Positions 17,478 to 29,273 of a stretch of 64,000 bases of DNA are shown one piece after another (within the stretch, counting starts at the first letter, position 1; every line of letters begins with the position of its first letter). Both the position numbers and the translations under genes were made by a program. Source of the stretch: Oscheius dolichura (taxonomy: Eukaryota > Nematoda > Chromadorea > Rhabditida > Rhabditidae); the NCBI GenBank assembly GCA_932521035.1, contig OW051496.1, forward strand, positions 9,052,001 through 9,116,000, in the 5' to 3' direction. The notes beneath the pieces were generated by a model that had not been told where the DNA came from, searched no databases, and worked only from the letters and a program-made list of their open reading frames with translations.

Positions 17478-17911
17478 ATATGGATAATATGTATAGTTTG
17501 TGAGTTTTTACAGCATCCAAATTTTAATATATTCTCTAAAATCTTATAATGCTTCCGTCATATATTATTATTTTCAGATTCGCTAGCTGAAAACTGCTCG
17601 GCATCGGCGTTTACAGATCAGGTAATGTTTATTCTTGCCGGCTGCTCTCCGGTACCTAGTAACGGGTAATTCATGTGATTAGTATTCTTTTTTATTTATT
17701 AGTTACATTTAATGAAAAAAGAGGCTTGACAAATAAAGTTTTTGTATTTCTCTCTGTTCATACATCTGGTAAAATCCACATCTGATCTATTTGTTTTCGT
17801 CTCGTCTTCGTACAGCGTGCTAAATAAATCTTAGTAAAACTGTCGGCCCCACGGGCACGTAGAGTTTACTTCCGTCAAGAAGAGCCTCATCTGGCGGAAG
17901 AAGCTCATCAG

Positions 17912-19711
17912 ATGACACAACAAATGCAAATGGAAGGAGAGCCGCACGAAGTGATAGTAGGTGAAGAAGAAGTACACGAAGAAATTGTAGATGATGAAAA
18001 GTAAACTAGAATTAATAGTACAATAGCATTTTTTTGAAGGTTAGATCCAGGCACAATGGACGATGTCAACAATAGCTCGTGGCATCCTATTTTACCAGCA
18101 AAACGGCCGTATTCGGAGGTTCGGAAGCTTATTTATTTGCACTGATATTCCGTACTCTTAGGAAGAAGTATTAGATGACGATATGGTGCATCATTACAGT
18201 CCTAGTTATCAACGCATTATTCCTGATGGGCCGAGAAGACGGGGAAGACCTAAAAAATTCCCTTCCGGAGCTATTCCACCTCATTATTTATCAAGAATGC
18301 AGGACAAGTCAATGGACAACCAAGTAATACTATTTTTATTAGTCGAAGTTTTATTTCTTTGTGAAATTAGCCCGAATTTATATTTTTTTTCAGTTACAAG
18401 ACCTCGATTACGAAGACGAGCCAACTCCACCACCACCACAGCAATCACAAAGTGCAAGAGTTGTTTCTATGACATCAAGAGTTGTAGAACCAAGAATCTA
18501 TCAACGCGGAAGCACCCCAATGTTAACAAGTAGTAAGCTAATTTTTAGTTTATTGCTTCTTTTTTAGTGTTAAAAGTTTCAATTAAACATCAAATTTAGC
18601 TCCACGTCTGGCTCAACCCAGCCCTCTGAGGATGCCTACTATTGGGCAGGCTGCTCATTTAGCATCACAACGGTTGCCGCAATTAGGAGGCGGTCCACCT
18701 AAGGAAAATAAACCGCTGAAAGTCGTCACGTTACTGTAACAATCATAAATGCTGGTTCTAACTTTCCTTTTCAGACCTAACTCTCGTCGTCAAGGTTCAG
18801 GACCTCCGAGGCCACTGGTTAGCTCTGTAAGACCTTTAGGAAGGCAGGTAGCAAACAAGATTCCTCAGTTGTCTATTGAAAAACAAGTTTGTTTTTCTTT
18901 GTTTATTATTATAATCATTTTAAAGGCTGAAATCATTATAAACCAAACTATAAAGCAGGGAGATCGTATTCCCAATAGCCAGACAATTGGAGAATTTAAT
19001 AAAATAGTGGAAATGTTGAATGTAAGTTTTTTTAAACCTAATTTCCTATGACCGTTTTAGAACCAAATCATTAGTCTTCAAGAAGATAATAAGCGTTTAA
19101 ATTCTATGTACACAGGTCTTATTGATTTCAAGGACAATAGGTTTGTTTATATTTGACATCAAAATCTTTGTTTAGAATTAAACAGCTAGAGTTGCAAGTG
19201 GAAAAATTACAAAATGAATTAATTGTCCTATCGAAAACATGGCAAGCTAATTTATTTTTACAAACGGTAGCCGATGCTGTAGAAGCAAAAGATCAGTCGC
19301 ATATAGGACCAAATACTGTTCAAGTTAGTTTTTAAAAGTAATAAGTTCCGATTCTTAGGTTCAGCATCAGGCCACTAACAGTAGAGGAGCCCGACTACCA
19401 CAAGTTTCTTCGAGGACAGTAGACGAATGGATCATTACGGTATTTTAGATCATATATAAATTGTGTAGCTGATTTTCAGGAAGGTGATAGTAATGGGGAA
19501 ATACACCAAGAAATTATTGAAGAAGAAGTTGATGAAGAGACATATTTACGGATGCAACATGAAATGAGTGGTATTTCGTTTAAAGTTTTGGGTAATCACT
19601 CAGATTTTAGATGAACATGAAATTGTAATGCATCAGGACATTGAAGAAATGCGAGAAGAAGAAGTTGTGGCCAGTGTACAAATGGGACAAGATAAACATC
19701 AAATGTCTTGA
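17912..19711 (+). CDS. AT-hook and coiled-coil nuclear protein
   Basis: Not recognised as a named family. The start at 17912 (MTQQMQMEGEPHEV) is the first ATG after a CGTACAG acceptor; an upstream in-frame stretch without ATG may be leader. The N-terminus is acidic and is followed by an AT-hook core (RRRGRPKKF, about 18.23 kb), which binds the minor groove of AT-rich DNA. A proline/arginine-rich middle (RPNSRRQGSGPPRP) leads to a predicted coiled coil (NQIISLQEDNKRLNSMYTGL, IKQLELQVEKLQNEL) and an acidic tail (EIIEEEVDEETYLRM). Exons are joined by introns of about 35-60 bp. It lies 435 bp downstream of the CCCH gene on the same strand and may be the third gene of an operon. A chromatin or transcription role is inferred only from the AT-hook. 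Confidence 0.7.
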
Positions 19712-19946
19712 TTTATATTGATAAGCTTGTGCAGATGTGATCTCTTACCTCATGTTACATGCCAAAATAAACAATAATCCATTCGTTTTCTTCAACAAAT
19801 TGTTTTTGCTTGTCTAAAAATTTTTCGAATGAGCATCACTGAAGAACGCAAGGAAAGATGCTGTTTTTATTACGCTTACTTGAAGTACAAAAAAACCAAA
19901 CATCACATAAATCAGTCTTAGAAACTTGAAAAATGCAAAAAAAAAA

Positions 19947-21622
19947 TTACGTAGGTGCAGGATAGACACACGTTCCATTGAGCAGAAGGATATTTGAATG
20001 ATATGTATTATTCTTGAAACGAAGTGCCTTGATCCGATTCGGAGAGTGCCGCGAATGGTACTTTTTGTGCGTAGTAAGGTTAGATTTTTTGTGGATTATT
20101 TTCTCCGCACTAAAATAAGTTTTACAAAATGAAGATCTTTACTTACTCTGCTAGGTCGATTTCATCGTGGGAAACTTCAAAGCTTCTACTCACACAACCA
20201 AGTCGTCTGAAATACAAATGAGACATTTGTGTAATAAGACAAACATTATAAGTGTTTCAATAAGAGGAGAAAAATTGTTGCCGGTAATCCTTATTTTTCT
20301 TACTGCAGGAAACATTCCTGGCGCTCTCTGAAAACAGGCGTATAAGTTTTATGAAAAAAGCAAACCTTCATTAGCGATAAATCATTGTCCGTATAAGCTA
20401 ATCGTTGTTTGTCTAATTCAAAAGTTTTGATATTTGGAAACTCGCAACAGGTGTCCACTTCTATTATCTTAAAATATTATTTAATTATAGAAAATTAGCA
20501 TTACCTTAGAGAGCGTTAAATGCTCTAACTTTAAGCATAAATTGATCAAGGATGTTATTGTTTTATCTAATTGAAGAAATGTATATAACCGTAAGCATCT
20601 GTAATATAAAAATATATTAACTTTCTAAAGCTAACTTGATTGTGTTCTCACTTGCAAGCAACCATGTTTCCAGGAGGGAAAGAACACGCAATGACTCTTC
20701 ATTAAAGTCCTAAAAGCTCTCAGATTACAAGAATTTTGTTTCCCTACATATGGTGGGTGTCGCAACGGAAGTTCTGGCCGTCGTCTTGCGCCTATATTTA
20801 ATTCTAATAAACTGAAACAAATTATTTGCAACAGTATGCGCTTACTTGCAACAATATGTAGACAAGATGGTACTGAATAATGGTGCATGATAATAGCATT
20901 CCATCCACAAAACACATCGAAGAATATTTTTTTGTTTATCACGGAAAGAAGCAAGCAGTCTAGTGAGGCCTTCCTAAACATTGTTACAAAATATTTAAAA
21001 ATATTGAAATTTACCTCGTAGTATCGAAAGCTATCTTCGTTAATGTTTTCAATTATTAGAAGTACATTTTTTGAAGACAAATTTTGATCTATATAACAGC
21101 CTTCCATTTCAGACATCAGAACATTTTCATATTCTGTAACTATTCTGGTAAAATTTTTTTTAAACAATTTTACTTCCTATTTGGGCTCGTGGGCCGCCTT
21201 GGTCACTATAAAGACGAATAATTTGAGGGTCTTGGTTATAGGAATATGGAACTTTTGCAAAATCATTTTCTTCGAAATAAAATGGAGGCACATATTCCGT
21301 ATTACGCCATCTAAAGACTATTTAGAAATGCAATAAAAAGTCCTAACCCAGTTTTATTGATGGTTAATATTGCTATGTTTTCAGCCGATGAGTTCGCTTT
21401 TGAGCTGAAGGAGCTTTCTGTCGGACTGAAACAGCAAATAGTAAAATGTTAAACTATGACAATTTACCTGTTTTTAAATGTGTCATCATCATCTGATAGT
21501 GAAGAGTTTAATGAATCATCTGGGCCGGTGCCATAAAAGAAATGATTGCCATTGTTTTCTTCTAATAATCTACGTCGTTTCTGCGACGGCTTTCCATATA
21601 TTGTTTTGCTCAGCCAGTCCAT
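19947..21622 (-). CDS. F-box/LRR-like protein
   Basis: The start at 21622 (MDWLSKTIYGKPSQKRRR) begins a basic and serine/aspartate-rich N-terminus (SLSDDDDTFKNR). The body shows irregular leucine-rich repeats such as LCLKLEHLTLSKI, FPNIKTFELDKQRL and SLLELNIGARRRPELPL, and ends near 19947 with ILLLNGTCVYPAPT. This pattern resembles the substrate-binding half of F-box/LRR proteins in SCF ubiquitin ligases. No clear F-box was identified, so the family call is tentative. Several internal exon joins (near 21.17 kb and 20.35 kb) do not close perfectly by eye. Confidence 0.5.
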
Positions 21623-22115
21623 GCTGAAACGATAGCTTAATTTCTTGCGTTTACAAGGCTAAAAAAGACGCAATATACAAAGAGAACAGATAATAATCAC
21701 AAAGTGAAGAACGTGAGCAAAGGCAAAGGTTGCATAAAATTGAGAATGACCTGTTCACTTTCTCAGTTCGTAAACATCGTGCAACGTTAACCAGCTTTTT
21801 ATTCTACAGCCTTACCAGCTACAATTATTACTCATCGCTTCTGTTTTTGCCTTTCCACGAAGTCTCCCTCGTTTTTTTATCCTTCCGCAGCTCTGCTCTC
21901 TCTCCAGTAACCAGTGATTTTTCTATTTATCCAGCGCGTGAATAACGATCTCTCTCTCTCTCTACTTCTCTTCCCCCGACGGGGATGAGGAGGACTTCTT
22001 GCGTGTGTTAAAATCCGGCAGGGGGGGAGGGGGCGGGGGAGAGTCCTCCTCCTCCTGTGTGCTCAACCTCTCGTCCCATTCCCTTCCTTTCCGTCATTCG
22101 TTACCGCTCGACACC
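21623..22115. promoter_or_regulatory. Upstream region of the CLIK gene
   Basis: Divergent intergenic stretch. It holds a CT-repeat tract (tctctctctctct, about 21952-21963) and a G-rich tract at 22019-22041 (gggggggagggggcggggg), which are plausible promoter-proximal elements for the muscle-type gene starting at 22116. Confidence 0.4.
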
Positions 22116-24738
22116 ATGGGAGAAGACGTGAGTCGTTCTAGCCATTTTCACATCGCTCTTTCTCTCTTTAGGATTACACTTCTGAGGTTCCTCGCTCTCG
22201 TAAGCGATGGACTTTGGAGCAGCTGAATGGAGGGCATGCCTTCCTGTCGATGCAAGCCGCAACAAACAAGTTCGACTCCCAGAAAGGAATGACAGCGCCG
22301 GGAATGCCGCGATGGAACATTACCCGCGATAAACAACTCGGGTACTGTACTAGCTGTTGTTTTACTTGGAAAACATAGCCAAAAGTCCGCCGCTTTCTCC
22401 TGAACAAGATCATGTATTTATTTTTGAGGATGAGCATCTACAACGCGAGAAAAATGCAATTATTTTGGTCAAGGGATAAAATTGCTAAAAAAATTATTGA
22501 AACAGAATTTCCCCTAATCTTATTTAATTTTTTTAGATACATCGAACCAAATCGCGAGTCCGAGAAAGTACTACGAGTACAGTGCGGAACGAACCAATAC
22601 GCTTCACAGTCCGGTGAGACGCCGATCGGAGCCAACCGTATGAATGTGCCTAAAATCGTCTACAAGAAGGATTGGGAGACGATTCTGGACAAGGAGGGAG
22701 AGAAGCTAATCCCCAAGCAGGCTGGAGATTACGGACTGGCCAGCCAGGCCGGTGAAATCAGCATGGGAGCTCACCGTAACCAGGTGGCCAATATTCGCGG
22801 ACGTATGCCCCACGACAGGCGAACTCACGGTGTTTTGGTCTTCCAAAATGGTAAGAAATAAAAGATGAAAAGAAATGAACATTTAGGAACGAACATGTTT
22901 GCTTCCCAGGTGGGAATGTCTGCTCCTCCCGGAATTGGAGCCGTTCGACAGGCTACACAGAGGATCGAAGGATTGGACATGACGTAAGGCTTTGAATTTT
23001 TGCTCTTTCCCATTGGAGACATCTTCTTTTTATCCCTTTCTGATTGCCTTACCTCCGATAAATGGCAATTACAAAAAAAAATAGCTTGAATTCAATTGGT
23101 ATACAATTTAGACGATTTCTAAAAGCTGCACTTTCGATTTTCTCATTTGCCATAGAAATTTACAATTTTTCTAATAACCATTCATTCCCCGCATCTCAGA
23201 GTTTTATAAAGCTAAATATTTTCTCTAAAAAAAGACAAATAAATATATTGCAGCGATGAGCTGCAGCGCAAGGGAACTGAATACACTCCGTGGTATTCTG
23301 GCCAGAACAAATTCGCTACACAAGCTGGAACCGGTGGGTTCCTCAAAGTTCGCGATGTCTTGCCTCATACTGTCGTGAGTTTTTCCAATAATATTTGGAA
23401 GAAAATGTAACGCTTCAGGGCGGAAAAGAAATTGAGGAAGCGCTGAAACAGAAATCCGAAGGAATTGTTCCTCTTCAATCCGGAACTAACAGATTGGCCT
23501 CTCAGGTTTGCTGAAATTAACAAAAAATAAAGAAACCATCCATTTATAGAGAGGAATGACCGGTTTCGGAACTCCTCGTAATACTCAAATGAGAGCCGGC
23601 TGGAAGAAGGAATGGTGAGTCATCATTTCCATCAGAAAAAACAGCAGACTTTGAACCTTTGGAACTATTGTTTATCTGAAATTGATGGTATTGTCTACAG
23701 TAAGCCGTCTCTCTCTTTCCCACTGACTAGTTTCCACGCGAAACAGCGGCCTTATTTACCTTTTCTGTGTAAAGTACGTGCCGGCTATTGACAAAGATCT
23801 GAGAAATCTCGGGGAAAATCAATGAGCAAAGAGGAAAAAGTAGTAACTTTATAGTTTTAACTTATTAGTCAGCTAAATTGTATGACTGTACGGAAAATTT
23901 CAAATTTTACAAGAAAAATAGCAGCAAGTTCAATAAAACAAATAGCGAGCGACCTAGAATGGAAACGCAGAAGATATCAGATTGTCCTTCCTAGAAATTA
24001 GAAATAAGATAAAGACATTTTGTAGATGAAGAAGAACAAGAACTGTTCAGTTTCCCACGCCTAGCGAAATAATTTATTGCCCCTTTGATCCACCTCAATT
24101 AGCCTTCCATAGCGACACCTCCTACAATGAGATTTCTGTCACATATTACTCAAGTGCCCCCGCACAACGTGAATCTTTTTACGTCGGCGGCTGGCAGACT
24201 GTCGAGCACTCACGGTGTTTGTCCAAGAAGCCTTTGGATAAGCGTTGAGGGGATTGGATAAACACAGTTTTGAGGGGTTGTGGAGCCAGGCAAAAAGTTT
24301 ACCGCGACAGTTTTCTTCTTTTTAGAGGGATTTTTCTGGAGCACTAACATTGTTTCACGAAAAAATATTACAGGGTCGAAGATTACGAGGCTGCTCTCAA
24401 GGAATGGGAAGAGACCAAGCCACCTGGAAGCGCTTCATCTGCCGATCCGTTCGGGCATTACAAAAAAAAGTTCGAAGAAAGAGAGGTAAGAACAGCAGAA
24501 AAAAAAACAAAAATTACCTTTTACACTTTAGTCGTCCAAGCAATCCGATGCCGTGTCTGTCACTTCTGTCAAGTCTACAAAAGAGCCCGAACCGGAGCCT
24601 GAACCAGAAAAGGAGGAAGAGCCAGAAGAGGAGGAGGAAGAGCAAGTAGAGGAGACCAAGGAAGAGGAAGTAGAGGAAGCTGAAGAGGAGGAGATCGAGG
24701 AAGAAGAAGAGTACGAGGAGGAAGAAGAGGAAGAGTAG
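22116..24738 (+). CDS. CLIK-repeat calponin-like actin-binding protein (UNC-87/CLIK family)
   Basis: Nine exons: 22116-22127, 22172-22341, 22537-22850, 22887-22983, 23254-23374, 23419-23505, 23550-23614, 24374-24485 and 24532-24738. Six CLIK-type repeats follow the pattern G-x-N/D-x-x-x-S/T-Q-x-G-x-x-x-x-G, for example [18 protein letters not shown] and [20 protein letters not shown]-terminal tail (residues about 290 on) is almost pure glutamate with valine-proline spacers. In C. elegans such repeats bind actin filaments directly and stabilise them in body-wall muscle and myoepithelium; related filarial proteins (OV9M-type) are antigens. The gene could be unc-87 or clik-1; the acidic tail and repeat number do not decide it. 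Intron 7 is 759 bp, far longer than the others. Confidence 0.88.
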
Positions 24739-25008
24739 GCTTTCGGCGGAACTACAACTCGATACATCCCGTAGCCCAACAACCGTAGCACCGAAACTGC
24801 TTCACGATTCCGACACTTTAACTTTTCTGTGCAGTGTATGTCTTTGTTTGAATAAATATGAAGTAGCGGCTATCTGTCTTGGCTATCCATCCCTTTCGAC
24901 TCACGTAGTCGTAGAAAATCATAGGGAAAAAAACTCAAACCTTTAGTTGACGGAAAGAAAATCGGATACAAACGATCAACTTTTACTGATCAACAATGTA
25001 ACAATGAT

Positions 25009-25710
25009 TTAAGCTTTGACGGCATATCTCCTCAGAGGGAATCTTCTCTCCTTAGATAGCTGCTTAGGCGTCTTCAGGGACTGCTCGTGCTTAGTCAAAC
25101 GACGACGGATGGCGCGAGTCTGCTTCTTACGGAGGTCGGTGGGCTTGAACTTCTTATTCTGAAAGCATAATATACTGCTTACGTATTGGAAAATATTTCC
25201 AGCCTTTCGATAACGCATATGACAAATGGATGCGCCGTCGCAGTATGTTGCGCCAGTACAATTAATGATGCTACTAGGCTAGAAAACTTCGAAATAGTGA
25301 AAATCATCGACGTGTTTCACAAACAATCGTCTGAAATGCCCAGCTAATGTAACCATTAATGGTGATGAAGCGTCCATGTTCCCATTAGATCTTTTTCCAT
25401 TTGATATCAGAATCCTGTCTATGGCAAAAACAAAGAAGCTACTTACAGCGAAGTATTTCCTGAGTTCGGCTTTCTGGCTCTGATTGATGACGGTCAGAAT
25501 ACGAGCAATGTTCTTGCGAACGACGCGAATTTTGGAAAGCTTAGAGGCCGCACCACCAGTCACTTTAGAAACCTGTAAAAAACGATATTACTAAATAATA
25601 ATAAAAACACTAGCCCTCAGGGAGGAAAGTTCTGTCTTCTGAGTCTCAAGATCCTTCTCGAGTTCCTCTCTCTTCTTGCCACGAAGATCACGAGCCTTGA
25701 CCTTGGTCAT
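25009..25710 (-). CDS. rpl-35: 60S ribosomal protein L35 (uL29)
   Basis: Exons 25710-25615, 25572-25447 and 25158-25009 give about 123 residues, the normal L35 length. The sequence starts [17 protein letters not shown] and ends with the eukaryotic L35 tail [10 protein letters not shown]35 sits at the peptide exit tunnel of the large subunit. The first intron begins GCTAGT rather than GT: ending exon 1 at CTG-AGG is the only join that restores the conserved [13 protein letters not shown] sequence, so this is a GC-AG intron. The second intron is 288 bp, long for this region; I saw no convincing box C/D or H/ACA snoRNA in it. Confidence 0.95.
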
Positions 25711-26712
25711 TTTTTACCTGGAAATAACGAAAATAAGTAACAGCATCTTGCTTCTAAAGATTGAATAGAACGTTTAGGTATTTCGTGCAGCAAAAATATG
25801 AGGATTTTATTGAAATACAAGCGAATGAAATAGGAAAAAGCAATAAGGAGTGAATATTTCCTCGCAGCACATTACGGTAATGTTGGCGTCAAAATCAGGG
25901 CTGTCGTGACAAGACCTACTGCCAATGTCGCAAACGGCATTTTTTTTTTTTGAGAAAGTGAGAAGATCGAAAGTGCAGCCTTTATTAGGGTTGGGGGTAA
26001 GTCCTTTCAATGACAAGCCATTTTTACCAAAGAAAGGAAGTCAACGAGAGCTTATATGAAACAAAAATATAAAGACTTCAACAAATACAAAGATAGGTAC
26101 ACAATTGAACAGGCTCAGAATGACCTTAGAAAAGACTGAACGAAATCTGAACAGCTTTATTTATCGTACACATGAAATCACGTGAAAATAATAAAATTTA
26201 AACTACATCAAATAAAAAACGGCTTCCAAAACTAGGATAACCGTTTTGAAGCAAGTGGTTATTTGCCACATACTGATCAAAATTTTAAACAAGTTAACAA
26301 AGCTGAATCGCTTAGCTAATAGTTGATCGAAAAGTTTCTACGGCTCCAAGCACATAAATGCTGCTCTACAAAGCAAGGAGAGGTGTTTAGCACTTCAATT
26401 GTATAAAAAATATTGCTCCACGAGAAGCAAAAGTTGGTTCCATTTGGAACAAATAAAAAAATGGAAGAATATAATAAAGATTTAGAAAGAATAACGTCTC
26501 ATTCGCAAGAAAATTACGACATGATCCTATTTGGGCAAAAAATTGTACTTTTTGTATGGCATCAAAGTTGTCGCGCCGTTTTGCACAAGCTACATTTCTG
26601 ATAGCGATCTACAGTGGCAAATGATCACTTCACAATAAGTAATGTGAAACATATAAAAAAGCTTGAGGTAGAGATGCGATTAGAAGGAATTAGTGACAAC
26701 TTTCTTATTTTT
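25711..26712. other. Intergenic region
   Basis: No gene supported. It covers the rpl-35 upstream region and the 3' flank of the SM-like gene. The stretch is AT-rich, and short open frames here lack splice or compositional support. Confidence 0.5.
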
Positions 26713-26835
26713 TGAGGGCTAGATATTCGAGTTTCTTGATGAAGTCCACGGGTCTATCGATTATTTCATCCGATCCTGAAAATAAAAATTAGGAAAAGAA
26801 AAGGAAGCGAATAAGCAAGAGGAAGTAAAAAACAC

Positions 26836-28158
26836 CTAAAATTCCTCGAGGGAAACACATTGTTGAATCGTCTTCTGTTCCAAATCTGTAAGTTTCATGT
26901 CGCGTATGAGCTGACATATATCGCCATCTGTAAATAGTACGATTTCGCTTATTAAAACAAACTTTTGGCACACAAAATCCTATGCATCGTTACGGCCAGT
27001 TTTTCTTTTCTGGTGTATTCTGTGTTCCTCCAAACCTCAGAATTGCCTTGCCTTGCTCGCTGGATAACGATTTTTTCCCCAAAGAAAAACGGTCTTACCA
27101 TCTCAAACTTCTTTTTTTCTTTATACTGATAGCTGAACAGTCGCAGGTCATCAATAAACTCTTTCAAAAATTGAATACGGCAGGTTCTCTGGGAACCTTC
27201 AGGGCTCTGTTGCAGCTTTAACAAATATTCCAGTAGCTACAAATTAATATATAATGATAAAACAAACGACAAATACCTTTCCAATTAGAACATCCGGCTC
27301 TCTGTGACGTATCTTACACCAGATCGACTTACCAATTGAAAAAGTCAGACCGTCTTTCTTCATTTGAACATCCCCAGAGTTCAGCTCGCTGGCACCAAAT
27401 TCACTGCGCAAAACGTTCTCCACTGTGTATTCTGTGCTCAGCGGAGATAACAGATCCACATTTCGATCTGAAATGAGAGGAACATCACCCTTAAAAATGA
27501 TAAAAACGTACCTACAATAACTAATCGGGCCCTTCGGTATGTGGGCGTCATTTTATCAGTATCTAACGAGGTTGGAAGATTTTGGAAGACAATTTCAGCT
27601 AATTTTTTATTCCAGGTACCAGTTTTATGAAAGCTAAGAAAATGCACAGCATTTAAAATAACCTTACTACACTAGTGGAATGACGCCGGTAGCAGAACAG
27701 AAGTTAACTATCCCGTCCGCCAGAACATTCAGGTGCGATAAACCACTTGACCGGTTTACAAAGAGATCATATGAATTGGATTGAGCCTGTATAATGAAGG
27801 AATTCTGCATCCCTACAATAAGCATAGCTAATAATCCGTCAATCAGATTAAACCATATATAATTTTAACAAGAGAGACATATCATGCACGTAGCAATACG
27901 ACAACGAAGAGAGAAAGGCACAACACACGACAACTGAAATTTACTTGGGAAATGAGAATGACGCCAACTAGAAGCGAGACCGCGAATTCAAATTGATACA
28001 AACATTGGACCTGGTTTATCCAACACAGTTTCTGGTGATTTCTCCCTCATTTCCGAGGGTTATTAAAGGAAAACTGGAAACTCGCTATCAAAAGGAGGCG
28101 CTTCTCTGGCGTTTCAAATAACTTTTCATTAAAAAAACTAACCTTTGCAATCACACAT
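26836..28158 (-). CDS. Short divergent Sec1/Munc18 (SM) family protein
   Basis: Starting at 28158 (MCDCKG) exons join through 27810, 27636, 27470 and 27238 to about 26836, giving roughly 290-300 residues, half the usual SM length. The sequence aligns with the neighbouring UNC-18: ATGVIPLV with [27 protein letters not shown] with [16 protein letters not shown], and KSIWCKIRHREPDVL with [15 protein letters not shown]. The N-terminal syntaxin-binding domain 1 is absent or not found. The ARLVIVDRNVDL and GVIPLV forms recall Sly1 or Vps33 more than UNC-18. In the best frame a TAG (26838-26836) falls immediately before a GT donor. A further exon at 26774-26713 (SDEIIDRPVDFIKKLEYLAL) looks like a genuine SM C-terminus but is then out of reach. 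The gene may be decaying or have an unresolved splice. Confidence 0.55.
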
Positions 28159-29273
28159 GCTGTTGTTGGAAGTGCTGAATTAGAATGAAGATGCTGGGAT
28201 TAAGCGATTAAAAGCTGATCCTCTTAGCTCTGTTCAGAGAGTTTTCTTCTTCCAGAAGGTTAAATCTTCCAGATTGTTGACTACAGGGAGGAGGCGAGCT
28301 CCTCCATACATGGGCACGCGGTCGTAAAACGGGTGTGTCGGGCATTTGTGTCCGTATCTCTTGTATTTCTCGATGAATTTTTAAAATTCAAACACTACCG
28401 CGGAGAGCACGCCAAGACGATGCTAGCGACCCTAGTCACGGCTCAAACGGACGGACGAAAACATGGTATAGTCTCTCAAGAGAAAAAAGACGACATTCAA
28501 GGTCTAACTCACCAAGAACAAATTTTAGTGGTGGGGCGCACTCACAGATAATTTTTGAACGGCCAAGAAGAAAAAAAGGTCAGTAAGTTCGGCCAGCGGC
28601 TTAATCGTTAGACCTTCAATGTCGCCTTTTTTCTTGACAGACTATAGCTTCACAAACTTTGATAGAGGAACGTTACCTCACGCCTCCTGAGGGTAATTCA
28701 ACGTTTGAGGGGCTACATATTTTTTGTTGGAACCCTTGAGCTGTAGCCTGGTTCGGTAGAATTGTCTTGCCGTGCTCTCCGCGATGGTATTTGAATTTTT
28801 GAAATTGATCAAGAAATGGCCGAGATACGGACACAATCGCCCGACACTCCCGTCTACGCCCAAAATCGGGCGCGCCCGAAATTGTCCCAGGAGGCTACGG
28901 TCCCTGAGGTCGGGAATATGACCTCTCTCGCTACAGTACCCCATCCAACCATGGACGAAAAAAACCTACTATTTATAAAATTTACTGTACCAAAATTGAA
29001 AACAAAGCAATGAAAACATTGCAAAATGGAATGTAGGCAGGTCTAAAGGGTCCGAAGAATAAATAAGAAAATGTACAATGACGACGCGTCTTATTACTAC
29101 TATACAATGACTACGGAAGGGACTACTCGGCCATTATTATTGCTTCGATTAAAAAGAAACAAATAAATTTATAGCGAGAAAAATAGAAAGAAGAAGGGGG
29201 AGGGGAACGAGAACCGCTTTCAAATTGGTTGGGTTTCGTCGACGACAGATGACGTCCATCCTCCCGCCGCCAG
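28159..29273. other. Intergenic region with fold-back element
   Basis: Apart from the fold-back element at 28310-28878 I see no gene. The remaining sequence, 28880-29273, is AT-rich with no protein-like frame. Confidence 0.5.
28310..28878. mobile_element. Fold-back (long-TIR MITE-like) element, type 1 copy 1
   Basis: The left end (catgggcacgcggtcg, then cgggcatttgtgtccgtat) is repeated inverted at the right end (atacggacacaatcgcccga, then cgggcgcgcccg). Further matching inverted blocks are attcaaacactaccgcggag with ctctccgcgatggtatttga, and gagcacgccaagac with gtcttgccgtgctc. There is no coding capacity. A related copy is at 38.06-38.46 kb. The left arm is more diverged than the right. Confidence 0.75.

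Noticed and set aside
25159-25446. rpl-35 intron 2 examined as a snoRNA host
   Set aside because: I found no convincing C/D boxes with a terminal stem, nor an H/ACA hairpin-hinge pattern, on the sense strand.
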